Assembly: GCA_032718865.1 (NCBI GenBank)
Contig: JALUTQ010000005.1
Coordinates: 1,178,001-1,242,000, forward strand
Direction of reading: 5' to 3'
Source: Tilletia caries
Taxonomy: Eukaryota; Basidiomycota; Exobasidiomycetes; Tilletiales; Tilletiaceae
Length of the DNA: 64,000 bases
Below, piece after piece: positions 34,601 to 47,702 of the stretch (position 1 is the stretch's first letter; each line of letters begins with the position of its first letter). Position numbers and translations under genes: made by a program. Below the pieces are notes generated by a model. The model saw only the letters and a list, made by a program, of their open reading frames with translations, ran no database searches and had not been told where the DNA came from.

Positions 34601-34877
34601 CTGGGGCACGATCAGTCAGAAGCAACAACAACAACAACAACAAAAGCGAGATGGACGTCGTGGTGGAGGGAGGGGGAGTGCCACGTCCACGCCTGTGGTG
34701 GAGGATGTAGGGACGATGTCGGTTGCTGCGGAGAGGCCGGACGTGGTAAAGGAGGAGGACGAAGAGGGGCTGAAAGAGGGAGGAGGAGGGAGGAGAAGGA
34801 AGGCCCAGAATGGGCATGCGTCGATCGCGGACTTTGGATCGCTTTCGAAAGAGTCGCCGTCGTCTGTGCGGACGTGA
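31616..34877 (+). CDS. VPS3: VPS3/TGFBRAP1-like vacuolar sorting protein, shortened
   Basis: Eleven exons give 823 residues: 31616-31769, 31834-31910, 31985-32090, 32164-32372, 32446-32830, 32923-33248, 33342-33597, 33636-33874, 33981-34180, 34275-34295 and 34379-34877. Residues about 50-420 look like a CNH beta-propeller (DSNLYVGTSDGNLLWYTI). A VPS39/TRAP1-type linker follows (FHFLENINFALARRYLSRG), then a VPS39 domain-1 block (VLAKVYAAVGDLDELLAVLN) and a C-terminal block like VPS39 domain 2 (RRRMRDQLHTRQEVQIVRAL). VPS3 is a CORVET tether subunit that links Rab5-bearing endosomes. The clathrin-like repeats usually between the two VPS39 blocks seem missing, and no C-terminal zinc ribbon is present. 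The tail is Gln/Glu/Gly-rich. VPS39 is the main alternative. Confidence 0.7.
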
Positions 34878-35263
34878 TGCCCCAAATGTAACCCATCGTT
34901 GTGCCAGGAACCTTTCACCTCGTCGCTTTTTCTTGCGGAATGGCATATCAACACGTCTGGCAGTCAAAGAGAGCTCAATGAGTGGAGTGTGTGAGGTTCG
35001 CGATGAAGCGTTGGAGTGGGAGTAAGGCCCGAAGCGGTGGCAGGCTTGTGTCTGTGCGGGCGAGAAGGCGCGGCGGCATCATCAGAAAGCGGCCCTTTCC
35101 GCCACCCCTCCCACACGCCCTATGCCTCACTTCTTCTTCAACATGATACAGACACCCATCGAAGACACCGGGATCACTCTCCCATATTTATTTCCTAGCC
35201 GCGCAGCCGCTCAGAACATGATTCTGCTCTGAATTGGGTGAGTTCGTGTGAACAAGGCGGGTA

Positions 35264-35288
35264 CAGGGGGGGGACAGTGAGTGGGTCG
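35264..35288 (+). repeat. Left TIR of the outer element
   Basis: Pairs with 36553-36577 inverted, one mismatch at position 5 (G versus A). Preceded by TA at 35262-35263. Confidence 0.85.
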
Positions 35289-35522
35289 TCGGACAGTGAG
35301 TGGGTCGGTCACCATAACTCCCACACAACACAACAAAAGTAGCCGCAAACACATGGACTGTATCCCCTAGCCCACAGCGACCCCGCCATGCAAATTTGAG
35401 ACGTACTTTCCTTGCTAACGGCTGAGCTATGGTGCTTCGAGCAGGTCGAGGTCGATCTGAGATTTCGAGATTCATTGAAAAAATATTGTACAACGACTTT
35501 GAACACCAACCACACCAAATCC

Positions 35523-35604
35523 GTGAAATTTGACAGAATGCCCCTCCCTCGGCTCGAATTGGACAGAATGCCCTCCTCCGCCCGATTTGACAGAATGCCC
35601 CTCC
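35523..35604 (+). repeat. Left 82-bp inverted repeat arm with three internal motif copies
   Basis: Perfect reverse complement of 36028-36109. It contains TTTGACAGAATGCCCC, TTGGACAGAATGCCC and TTTGACAGAATGCCCC in tandem, probably transposase binding sites (inference). Confidence 0.9.
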
Positions 35605-36027
35605 TATAACCAACCACGTGATCCACCACAATATCCCCCTGCCACAGGCATCACCATCACAGCCAGAAGTCCTCAAAACAGACCGCAATCTCAACCATGT
35701 GTACTACTGCACACGCTGAACGCACTCCATCTCTTTTGAGTCCATTCTATAAGTACATCGTAGAGATATCTGCTTTCGAAGAAGAGGCGACTTGGTGAGA
35801 TCAGACGAAGTCTCAGGGTCTCTCGGCCGAGAACGAAGCTATGTCGAAGTTTTTGGCCCTTGCTTGAACACCGAATGCTCCATAATGGCTCAATCGACTT
35901 CAAACAAGAAAAGCGCAGAGGACTGATCATAGCCCCTTCTACCTACATGCCAAGTTTGAGGCTCCCGCGATGATTCTTTGGTTGCGGATGCTGATCTCTG
36001 GGTGTGTCAGTTGTTGCGGTTTTTTTG

Positions 36028-36109
36028 GGAGGGGCATTCTGTCAAATCGGGCGGAGGAGGGCATTCTGTCCAATTCGAGCCGAGGGAGGGGCATTCTGTC
36101 AAATTTCAC
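36028..36109 (-). repeat. Right 82-bp inverted repeat arm
   Basis: Perfect inverted partner of 35523-35604. The match ends exactly where the CACCAAATCC direct repeat begins. Confidence 0.9.
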
Positions 36110-36552
36110 CACCAAATCCACCTGAATAAGCAGTGCCAGAACAGAGAAAGAGTTTGGAGTACTATCTAAGAAGAAAACGTAGCAGGTGTATTGAGGTGAA
36201 TTGGTCCACTGGTTGAGGAGCTGGGTGGTCTGGAGTGCAGGGGTGGTTGGCGAGTTTTGGGGGGTCGATCGATGTTCGATCCGCCATGAGCGCTTTTGGA
36301 TGAGACAAACTTCACTCAGAAGAGCTTCGCGATCGATCGCCCGATTCAATTGACCCACTCACTGTCCAAAAACATCACCACCGTACAAATCTACTGCACC
36401 TTCGCTCTCAGCAACCACACAATCAAACGACCCCAAAGAAGCGGGAGGTAGTAGATCTCTATGCTAGCTATGTTTCTTCTCTTTGCGTGTTGTGTGTTTG
36501 TGAGGTAGTTTTCGAGTGGTGTGGTGTTCATGGTCAAAAACTTGCCAGTTTC

Positions 36553-36577
36553 CGACCCACTCACTGTCCCCCTCCTG
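36553..36577 (-). repeat. Right TIR of the outer element
   Basis: Inverted partner of 35264-35288, followed by TA at 36578-36579. Confidence 0.85.
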
Positions 36578-36946
36578 TATGCTGCTCCAGAATTCACGAA
36601 GAACATACCTTTTGATGAAGCAATTACCGAAAGCGTCCTGTCATCTCAACGACGGCTCGATCGAACTCGACACGGAGCGGGCGCAGAGGGTAGAGAAAAA
36701 TCAGTAGAGGCTGCGGAGGCGTGTTTTGTGTATCTATCTCCCTTGAACTGGTGGTGGTTGGGGAAACAAGGCAGGGCGAGGTGTTCGTTTGGGAGCGCCC
36801 GGCGAAATCGTTGCCGAAGCTCGACAATTTCAATCGCAACCATCCCAGGCGACAACCACGACGAGCACGGCTGGCTCACAATTTTCGACTTCGGCGCTTC
36901 AACTGAAGGTGGCGGGCTCTCTGCAGAACTTTAAGGACCGGGATAC

Positions 36947-39900
36947 ATGGGTGTCCAAGGCCTCTGGGCCCTGCTTCAACCAGTGGCTCGTCCGCTCAAG
37001 TGAGTCAGCTAGCTGCGCATTCATTGCACCCAACCCGCTCTTCATGGGCTCCGGCCTGATCCTCTACTGACATCTGATCTATGTTACAGACTTGAAACGC
37101 TCGAAGGCCAGCGACTCGCCATCGACTCCTCTATCTGGCTCTATCACTTCCAGAATGCCATGCGCGACAAGGAAGGCCGAACGCTCTCCAACGCTCACAT
37201 TCTCGGTTTCCTCTGGCGGATCCTCAAGCTCCTCTTCTACGGCATCAAACCCGTATTTGTCTTTGACGGAGGCGCACCTGTCCTCAAGCGCCGCACGCTG
37301 GCCCAGCGGAAGACAAGGAAAGAAGGAGCGAGGGAGACGCACGCTAAAACGGCCGAGAAGCTGTTGGCGGCTCAGCTGCGCGCTGCGGCTTTGAACCATG
37401 TCGCACAAGGCGGGAGTGGTGGTCTATCTGCGAAAGCCAGAGGAAAGCGGCGAGCGGTCGACGGAGCTGCGGAGGATGAGGATTGGGTGGACGATCTTGG
37501 TGGGAGTGGAGGCGGCGCAGGGACGGAGACGGGACCTTCGAGAGGCGGAGGTATCGTTTACCTTGATGACCTGCGCGGCTCATCGCCCGTCCCTGTTGCG
37601 CCTCGTCGCGGATTCGAGGAAGATAGTGACGACAACTCCGATGTAGAAGCCGTAACAGGGAAACGAGCCAACGGCTCTCTCTCCAAACCAGCCAAACCAA
37701 CTACGATTCGCGAACGCGTCGAAGCGGAACTCAAGCGAAAGGCAGCTGATGAACAAGCCTCGTCTGATCACGAAGAATCGCCTACCAAGCGTAGGAAGAA
37801 GAACATCGACTGGCACAAGGATCAGTATGACCTGCCACCCCTCGAACAACCACTCGAAGTCATCGGATCCTCTAAAGCGGCGGAGAAGAACGATATCCGC
37901 TTCGCGACAGACGAGGAACTTCGTGTCCTCCTCGCACAACTAGCACCGGAAGATCTGGATACCTCCTCGGAAGCATTTCGATCACTTCCCTTTGAAATGC
38001 AGTACGAACTCGTCGGTGACGCCCGTGTACAGAGTCGCGGAACGAGTTACAAGCGACTGCAGGCCATGCTCAAGTCGGCTCCGACGGCCATCGACTTTAG
38101 TCGAGCCCAGGTCACAGCACTCAAGACGCGCAATCAGCTCACACAGCGCGTCTTCGAGGTTACCGACGATATCGGAAAGGCGAACATTCGTGTTGAGGGT
38201 ATCAGCGGAGGAAAAGGGAGGGTCGAAGGCGCGAGGGGAAAAGAGTACGTCTTGCTTCGGAACGAAGGCGCTGAGGGAGGCTGGGTCTTAGGTGTTCGGA
38301 CTGACGGCCGGAGCGCGGAAGACGCAATTGAGGTCCCAGAGGAGGAGAAGACAACAAAGTGGTTCGAGGACGCGGAGAGCTCGATGAGCAAGGTGGCCGC
38401 GGACAAGCGAAGACGGGGCTCCTCTCCTACTCGCGGCCAGAGAGCTGAAAATGGCCCATCTTCGAGCTCTCGTGTTGGTCGGAAGCCGCCGTCTGTCGTG
38501 TCGATCTCAGATGACGAGGCCGGTCACCTTCAGCTGGAAGAGGCTGTTGTCGACCTCGACTCCCGATCCAGACTTACTCCTCCGGCCCACAGACGCACAG
38601 CCGCCGAAGATGCCGCCCTACTAGCCACGCCCGCTTCGGTAGCTTCTTCGTCTGTGGAAAGCATCCAGGACTTCGAAGCGGACGCATACGGAGACTTGTA
38701 TGCCACGCCGGAACTTTCGAATGAGGGACCGGGGATCCACATCGAGGAGGAGCAAGAGTCCCTTGATGATATCATCTATGATGAGAAGGGTGATCCGATT
38801 GGTGCTATCCTTCCTGGCGGACGCGTGCAAGGCTTCCTCGGCGACAAGGCAGAGGACGAAAGCGATACGGGGTTCTCTCTCGTTGCACCTCCGCGCGAGC
38901 GTAAGAACATATTCATCCCGAAGCGGGCCACGGAAGAATTACAGCCTGGACCCTCCTCCTCCTCCAGCAATCGACAGGCTTTCAAGTCCTCAGATCAACC
39001 TTCGAAGACTCCTGCGTCTTCAGCAATCTTTGTCGGTCTTCCTGACTCGGACGACGAGTCTGTCAGTTCGCTATACATGGAATCACGGGAGAGAGAGGCA
39101 CATCGATCAGCAGCGGGAGCTGCAAGACGAGAATCAGAGCGGCAAAGCGAAGCGCATCAAACAGAGGAGCAGAATGTAGAGGCCTTGACCGATGACTTCT
39201 TTGGCGCTGATAGCCCCGCCCCGGAACGTTCTCCTTCGGCTTCTAGCGACAAGGACATGGACATCATCGAGGGCGCCGCCAGTCCTGGCGCACCCAAGAC
39301 GCCCGCTGTACACGCTCACGACTTTGCCAAGGAGGTGACCCCAGCCCCCGCTCGATCCGATCATGAGGCCGAATCGATGGAAACAGGACCGACAATGGCT
39401 ATGGATGTTGCCGCCTCGCCCGAGATAATGGTATCCGCAGCTTTCCCCCCGGAGAAGCAGAAGGTCGCTAACCTGCCAACAGATGAGCTTACTGAGCTTG
39501 TGGACGATACGCAAAGCGAAGCTGAGGTCGAGCCTGATCTTTCCAAGGATGTACCGAGCGAAGAGGGGGATAAAAGTGCGCCTTCGTTCGAAGCATCAGG
39601 CGAGGTCAATCCATTTCCTGCGCCACCTGCCGTCCAAGGAGGAGACAAGCTTGAGGACGAGATCGACGTCCCTTCTCCCGTGGGACCAACCGAGGAGGAG
39701 GAGGATGAGCTTCAAGAGGAGGAGGAACCTCAAGAGGATGACGGGGACGAGGGTCTCTCGGACACTGAGCGGCGCGGTCTCAATATCCAGTACGACGAGG
39801 ATTCGCCAGATGAAGGTGATGACAGCGCCGAGCGCGTTGTCGGTCCCGACGGGCTCCTCCTACCGACTCGAGGCGAGCTCGAAGCGTTCGAAGCTGAAGA

Positions 39901-41542
39901 TGCCGATGATCTCGGTCTCGAAGGCGACCAAGACGAGTTTGTGTCTTTCTTGAGCAAGACGAAGGGACGCAGTCTGCGCGAGGTTCAGGAGGAGGTCGAG
40001 GCGGAGGTGGCCAGTTTGAAAGCTCAACATTCCAATACTCGGCGGTCGCAGGAGGACATTACCAATCAGATGGTCCGCGAGATCCAGCTCATGCTCCGTC
40101 TCTTCGGACTACCGTACATCACCGCGCCCATGGAAGCCGAGGCGCAGTGTGCCGAACTCGTCCAGCGCGGACTCGTCGATGGGATCATCACGGACGACTC
40201 AGACGTCTTCCTCTTCGGCGGCACGCGCGTGTTCAAGAACATGTTCAACCAGAACAAGGTGGTGGAGTGCTACCTCCTCTCCGACCTGGATCGGGAGATG
40301 GGGATCAGTAGGCAGAAGTTGGTCAGTCTGGCGTACTTGTTGGGGAGCGACTACACCGAGGGTCTGCCTGGCGTAGGACCTGTGACGGCGATGGAGGTAC
40401 TTGCGGCCTTCTTTGACGACAAGGCTGCTGAGTTGGCAGAGCTCGAGGTGGCTGCGAAGCGTCGACGGGCGAACGGGACAAGCGTGGCGGCACCAGCAGC
40501 TTCATCAAGCGCGGTCTCGTCATTCGATGGCCAGGTTGGCCTGATCCAGTTCCGAGACTGGTGGATCAAGGTCCAGATGGGCCAGGAATCGGCAGAGTTA
40601 CCACCAGCAGTTGCCGAGCGTGCTGATGCCAAGCAAATCAAGCGCATCAAGCGCTCGTTGAGGAACAAGGTCCACCTATCGCGCGACTGGCCCCACCCGG
40701 CCGTGCTGGACGCATACTACACGCCCGTCGTCGACACGTCCGACGAGCCATTCCAATGGGGTCTGCCCGATCTGGACAGTCTGCGGATGTTCCTGGGCGA
40801 GTATCTGAAATGGAGCGTGACGAAGACGGACCAGTACCTGCTGCCCGTGATCGAGGCGCAGAACCGGCGTGCAAAGTCGAGACAGACGACGCTGGATCAA
40901 AGTGGATTTGTGGGTACGAGTGGGCTCGACATATTTGCGGGTAGGGCGAGGCCGAAGGTGAAGTCGACTCGACTGCAGGAGGTGATTGAAAGGGATCGGA
41001 GGGCCAGGCGGATCGCCAGGGCCGGTGGTGGTGGTAGTTCTGGGGTGGGCAAGGATGGTGCCCTCCGAGCGGGTAGCTCGGTTCAGGATGCAGTGGAGAT
41101 ATTGGATAGTGCTGACGAGGAGGAGGGAACGGCAGGATCGACTTCTGCAGGCGGTAGCACCACGCGCCGGGCCCGTGGACGCGGACGGGGTCGAGAGCGA
41201 GGACGAGGTCGGGGCAAGGCACGAGCGCAATCAACTCGGCCGGAGGAGGATCATCTGACGAGCAGTGGGGATGAGGAAGCCCGAGGCGCCGCTTCGGACG
41301 AATTCACGGAGAGCAGCAGTGACGAGAGCGGGAACGGAGTGGCAAGCGGCAGCGGCAAGAAGGGAAATCAGAAGAAGAAGAAGACGAAGGACGGGTCGAA
41401 AAGTTCGAAGCAGAGTGCCGGTTCTAAATCAAGCCGGGGAGCGGCGGGCGGACGGGGAAGAGGACGGGGAAGAGGGCGTGGGACGGGATTGAAGCTAGCG
41501 GACGCAAGACGGATGAACCTGGATGATGCCCCCGAGCTTTGA
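36947..41542 (+). CDS. RAD2: DNA repair endonuclease Rad2/XPG
   Basis: Two exons (36947-36999 and 37090-41542) give 1,501 residues. This structure-specific nuclease makes the 3' incision in nucleotide excision repair and works with TFIIH in the nucleus. The N-terminal nuclease half is MGVQGLWALLQPVARP...LAIDSSIWLYHFQNAMRD and GIKPVFVFDGGAP. Then comes a long acidic spacer (residues about 110-1000), typical of XPG rather than FEN1. The I-region lies near 1015-1110: APMEAEAQCAELVQRG, GIITDDSDVFLFGG, LLGSDYTEGLPGVGP, with all catalytic acidic residues and the helix-hairpin-helix present. The C-terminus is basic with RGRGRG stretches, likely nuclear targeting or PCNA/TFIIH contacts. The start is fixed by the invariant MGVQGLW. 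A nested transposon lies 370 bp upstream. Confidence 0.96.
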
Positions 41543-41770
41543 CCCTGGACGAGGCCGATCTTCAGATCACCGGAGTACTTCCTGTCACTCTCTCTTACTC
41601 ATGTATTGGTACCTTTTACCCATCTTCATACATAGCAATAATCAACTGTGGTGCATGAAATCGCTTTATTCGCAAGCCCGACCAAGGGAAGCATTCAGAA
41701 GTAGAGATTGTATGTGTGTTGCGATTGAAGACAAGGCGATAGGACCGCATACATCTGTCCAGTGATACCT
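41543..41770. other. Convergent 3' region of RAD2 and NDUFB8
   Basis: About 230 bp between two genes that end toward each other. AT-rich segments fit polyadenylation sites. No gene seen. Confidence 0.4.
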
Positions 41771-42595
41771 TCAGTCGCTGTCTTCGGCGTCCTCCCCACC
41801 GCCTTCTTCTGCCTCAGAATCAGAAAGAGCCTGGAAACACGGGAGTTAATCAGCTCAGAGCGATCAATATAAAAAATGGCGGAGTCAAAGGGAGATGACG
41901 AAGGGTACTTACTGTAAGCTCTGTCCCGCCCATTTCTGCCTTCAGTCCATCGCGAGGGTATGTCTGGCACATGATCGGGTCGGATGACAGGAAAAGGCTG
42001 TGGTCAGCTGTACGCAGACATGCGCTCAAAAATCAAAGCTGTACACATACCCTGGGTACGGCGGGTCGTTCAAACTTGGTCAAGTAGACCGCACCTGCGA
42101 AAGCGGTCATGGCAAGAGCGGCGAGACCGAATTGGAAGAGAGCGTTCGATGCTGGGAGGACGTGTGCGTCCGGAGCCCAAACGGACATGGCGTCATGTTG
42201 TTCGTGGAGCTACATCCGGACAGCGCGTATCGACAAGGGAGCAGAGAAGAGTCAGCATGACAGAACGGAGGTTGCGCATGATGGAGGAGCATGTGTGTGG
42301 AAAAACGCACCGTCTCGCCGAAGTTGCGCTTCTCTTGGGTGTCCCACCAGTTGGGGCTGAAGCGGCGGCGTTGAAGACTGATGAGCGGCAGGTCAGGGTA
42401 GTCTCCCAGCTGGGGGTCCTTGTTGGGGTCGTCCTGGGCGGAGGCGCTGCTGCTGGACGATGAGGATGCGGAGGTGGGTGCCGCGAGCGAGCTGCGGGAT
42501 GTGGTGAATGTTCTCTGGTGGAGTGCGGGTAGGCTGGCGAGAGGAGTGCGCCGTGCAGACGCTGCTGCGGCGACGAGTGAGCGTGCGGCTGCCAT
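41771..42595 (-). CDS. NDUFB8: Complex I accessory subunit NDUFB8 (ASHI-like), mitochondrial
   Basis: An accessory subunit of the membrane arm of NADH:ubiquinone oxidoreductase in the inner mitochondrial membrane. The N-terminus (MAAARSLVAAAASARR) is an Ala/Arg/Ser presequence with no acidic residue. The conserved GDYPDLPLISLQRRRFSP and NWWDTQEKRNFGE follow. After an intron come LHEQHDAMSVWAPDAH and a single membrane helix (ALFQFGLAALAMTAFAGAVYLT). The last exon gives an acidic tail (ALSDSEAEEGG...EDSD) ending at 41771. Three or four exons. Length about 180 residues, normal for the family. It is divergent from the PP2A gene and about 0.8 kb from it. Confidence 0.85.
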
Positions 42596-44767
<2,172 letters not shown>

Positions 44768-45316
44768 GGAAGGAACATCAACCAAAGCCAATTTACCCAC
44801 CCAAAGAAAGGACTCAAAAAAGGACGCCACGGCCCCCCCCTCTTGCTTTTCCTCGTTTTGTCACATTTCGAGTGGGCCTGCCCAAACTGCCTTCCTCCTT
44901 CACTTCCCCGATCCGTCCTGGCGCTCGGCGTGCTCAATTCCGCAAGCTGGGTCAACTCTTTTTTTTTCTTCCTTTCTACATGTACCGCGACTCGTCTTTC
45001 TTGATCCGCTTCTCCTTTCTTCTTCCTTTCCCTTTTCCTTCTGTCCGTTCTCAGGGCCTTTCCTCCTTCCAGCTCTTGTCAAGGCCGGCAACGTCACAAG
45101 GCAGTCCTTTGGAAATCTTAGCCCACCTTCTATCCTCATTGAGCCATGTCCAGACAGACACGTCTGAGGGATGCGATCTTGCATTCATTGATTGATTGAT
45201 TCTTTGCTTTGTAGCACAGTGATTACTGATTGGGCCCATAAATAACAGGCCACGGAGGCGGAGAAGTGGGAGCAGCTATATGTATACACAGAGAGGGGAT
45301 AGATCAGGGGATAAGC
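44768..45316. other. Convergent 3' region of PP2A and phospholipase B
   Basis: About 550 bp, with pyrimidine-rich tracts including a T-run near 44960 and CTTTCCTTTTCC-type stretches around 45010-45060. Probably the long 3' UTR of PP2A and the end of PLB. No gene seen. Confidence 0.5.
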
Positions 45317-47702
45317 TTAGAAAAGGACAGCAAGCCCGGCGGCCAGGACGATGGTGCTCAATACCAGACCGCTGCCGAGGCCCCAGCCGATCGTGGCCCG
45401 CGCAGCACCCGCAGAATTACCGCCGCCGCCGCCGTTCATACTTTCAGCATTGGCGGAATCAGGCCCACTGTTCGTGCCATCGCCTCCCGTTTGAGCAGGT
45501 GCACTCTGGTCCTTCCCTCCCGAGCTCACAAACGCCGGCACGCCGATGGGAGGCGAGTACGCGCCCGCGGGCACCGTCTGGTTCTTCGTCCCATCCCAGC
45601 AGTACTTGTCCAAGCACGCCGTGCAATTCTGCGGCCGCTGAATGCCGGTGCGTGCCCAGCTGCGCTCGAGCATGGCGCATGCGAGACATTGGGGCCAGTC
45701 TGGTTCGACGCCGTTCAGGGTTGCGGCAGCGAAGGCGTTGTCGATCACGCTCTGCGACTCGGAGGGGCTGTAGGCCAGCTGGAAGGTCGAGGTGTTGCCC
45801 AGGGCGATCCAGGGGTAGTTGGGCAGGTAGACAACGAGCGGGGAGGAAGTTCCGTTCGCGGCTGTGTTGGCGTTCAGCGCGTCGGAGGCGTTGCATGCGA
45901 AGAACGTCGGACGGGTGTTGAGCCCCCTGTTCACGAAGGTGTTGGGCGAGGGGAAGTTCGGCACGGCCACGCTGGAGAAGAACGAATTGCGGCCGCGCGT
46001 CGCTGTCGCATTGGGCGCCGTACCATTGGGCCAGTTGGACACGTCCGCACTCGAGTCAACGGCGATGACGACGTCGAGCTCGCGGGCCGGTTGGACGACG
46101 GGCCAGAAGGGGACGTTTTGAAGATCAAGGCCGCCGTCGACGAGGGTGAGGCGTTCGGCTCCCGTGTTGTTGCCTGAACCGTAGTTGCGCAGAGGGTTGG
46201 CGATCTGCATAACATCGTTTCCGAAAGCAGCAATGGTGCCGGTTATGAGAAGAAGGGCATCTGCAAGAGAGAGAGGGAAGAAGGGGGGATATGCCAAGAG
46301 AGTCAGACCTAATGGTGAAGGGATGTAACACATCAGCCTGTCAATTTATAGGCTCACCTTTGATGAAGGACGAGCCATTGGATCGGATCTGACGGTGGAA
46401 GAGTATATAAAGGAAAGCTGGTCAGTAACGACCTGATCGGTCCAATAGTCGCGATCCGACACTCACCAGGCTTGTGAACAGGCTGGTGAAAAGAGCGCTG
46501 GAAGTCCCGACAACGTAGCCACTACAAATGCAGGAAAACAAACAGGTACCATGTGAGCGGCTGCGCTTCAAAAGAAAGGAAGAGGAAAAGACACGTACAA
46601 GTTGTCGTAGCCTGCGTAACAGAGGCCGTCTCGCTCCTGCGACGTGCCGTTGCTCAAGGCAGTGCCGAGACTGTCGATGGGCATGAATGCAGGCTGCGTG
46701 GGGATCCAGTTTCCGAATTCGTACGGGGTGAACTCCCATATGGACCTTTCGAAGAGCACAGATGGAATGCCCATGATCAGTCAAGGAAAAGCGTGGTGGA
46801 AAGAAGGGGGTGAGTGGGAGAAGGACGTACGAATTAAGAGAAATCAGGACGGCACCAGGCGCACGCTCGTCGGCGATGACGATGGGGAAAGGAGCGGAAT
46901 AGTTTTTGAAGGACGAAGTGGTCCGGATGTCGGACCAGGTAGTAGCCTCGCCCTGTTTCGCCCAGCTGGAGTTGACCAAGTGATGGCTGAGGGCACGGCC
47001 CCAGTAATCGACTATGGCAGTAAAGCCACGCGAGACGACATTTGCCTTGTCCTCAACATCCTTGACAAGATCGGTGTAGAAAGAGAGTGTGTCGCTGTCG
47101 GGGATGATGAGGTTTTCTTGCAGGTTCCAGACGTTGTCGTGCAGGGACTGGATCGACTGGAAGTCGTTGATCGCAAGCGAGCCGGTCGTCCAGGACCCGC
47201 CCGAGAGCCCAGCGATGTAATCGACGAGCTGGAGGATGCCGCCGGTGCCGCGCTGGTTGGCAGTTGCGTTCCGGCCATCGAATGCCTGAACCATGCCGCC
47301 GCCGACAAGGGTGGCTCGGTACCCTCCCCCACTCAGGGCCAGGGCGGCCTTGGGCAAGTTGGAGACCGTCTTTGTGAAATTGTCGGCTCCACCGGGGAAA
47401 GCGCCATCGAGCCCCACGCGGCGCAGATAGCTTGCCCAGTCCGGAGCGCGGACTGACCGATGCTTGGCGATGTAGTCTGCCTCTGAGTTGGACAGGGCAT
47501 AGTTGGACGCGTTGCGGATCAGTCCATTCGTCCGGTCCGCGGACGCGGGTGGGCAGGCGACGAGAGCGGGCGCATATGTTCCCGTCGGTGATGAGCGGCC
47601 TCGGAGGAGCTCGGCGGGGAAGGCTTGGGCAGGCGAGGGCGTGAGAGCAAGGGCGAGTGTGACAAACACGGCGAGGGCAGCGTTGCCCAGGGAGGCGAGC
47701 AT
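45317..47702 (-). CDS. PLB1: Phospholipase B / lysophospholipase, secreted and GPI-anchored
   Basis: Hydrolyses acyl chains of phospholipids and lysophospholipids at the cell surface. The start MLASLGNAALAVFVTL is a signal peptide ending near AQAF. Conserved patatin/cPLA2-type motifs follow in order: ALALSGGGYRA (oxyanion Gly), IAGLSGGSWTTGSL (Ser nucleophile), SIWEFTPYEFGNWIP formed across an intron, and LTLVDGGLDLQNVPFWP (catalytic Asp). Many NxS/T sites and paired Cys residues (CLACAMLERSW, CTACLDKYCW) fit an extracellular enzyme. The end is Gly/Ser/Asn-rich, then a hydrophobic stretch (LVLSTIVLAAGLAVLF) to the stop, typical of a GPI signal. Several exons; about 650 residues. Lysophospholipase of the PLB1/PLB3 type is the usual name. 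Confidence 0.92.

Larger units (their letters stand above)
35523..36109. mobile_element. Inner 587-bp element with perfect 82-bp inverted repeats and a 10-bp target duplication
   Basis: Seen: 35523-35604 and 36028-36109 are perfect reverse complements over 82 bp. The direct repeat CACCAAATCC abuts both ends (35513-35522 and 36110-36119). Each arm carries three copies of TTGACAGAATGCCC or a close form, spaced about 30 bp. The 423-bp centre has no credible protein. Known: long TIRs with 9-11-bp target duplications are typical of Mutator-like (MULE) elements; hAT makes 8 bp. Inferred: a recent non-autonomous MULE-like insertion, since the arms show no divergence. It lies inside the element 35264-36577. 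Confidence 0.88.
35264..36577. mobile_element. Non-autonomous TIR element (MITE-like) flanked by TA
   Basis: Seen: terminal inverted repeats of 25 bp (35264-35288 and 36553-36577, starting CAGG, containing GGGGGACAGTGAGTGGG) match at 24 of 25 positions. Each outer side is followed by TA, as expected for a TA target duplication. A second copy of the GGACAGTGAGTGGGTC motif lies just inside each end (about 35291 and, inverted, about 36349). There is no transposase ORF. Removing the inner insertion and its extra target copy leaves about 720 bp. Known: TA duplications are made by Tc1/mariner/pogo-type transposases. The assignment to that superfamily is inferred. Confidence 0.8.
34878..36946. other. 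Intergenic region occupied by nested transposable elements
   Basis: About 2 kb between the VPS3-like gene and RAD2, both on the plus strand. From 35264 to 36577 it is an inserted element with another inside it. The RAD2 promoter must lie in the 370 bp after 36577 or within the element. No credible gene is present. Confidence 0.7.

Noticed and set aside
34878..34950. A zinc-ribbon remnant (CPKCNPSLCQEPF) in frame after the stop of the VPS3-like gene
   Set aside because: Only a weak Cys pattern, no supporting splice site, and it lies after a TGA; kept as coincidence.
35691..35930. A 79-codon minus-strand frame inside the inner transposon
   Set aside because: No transposase motif, and too short to be an enzyme; the element is considered non-autonomous.
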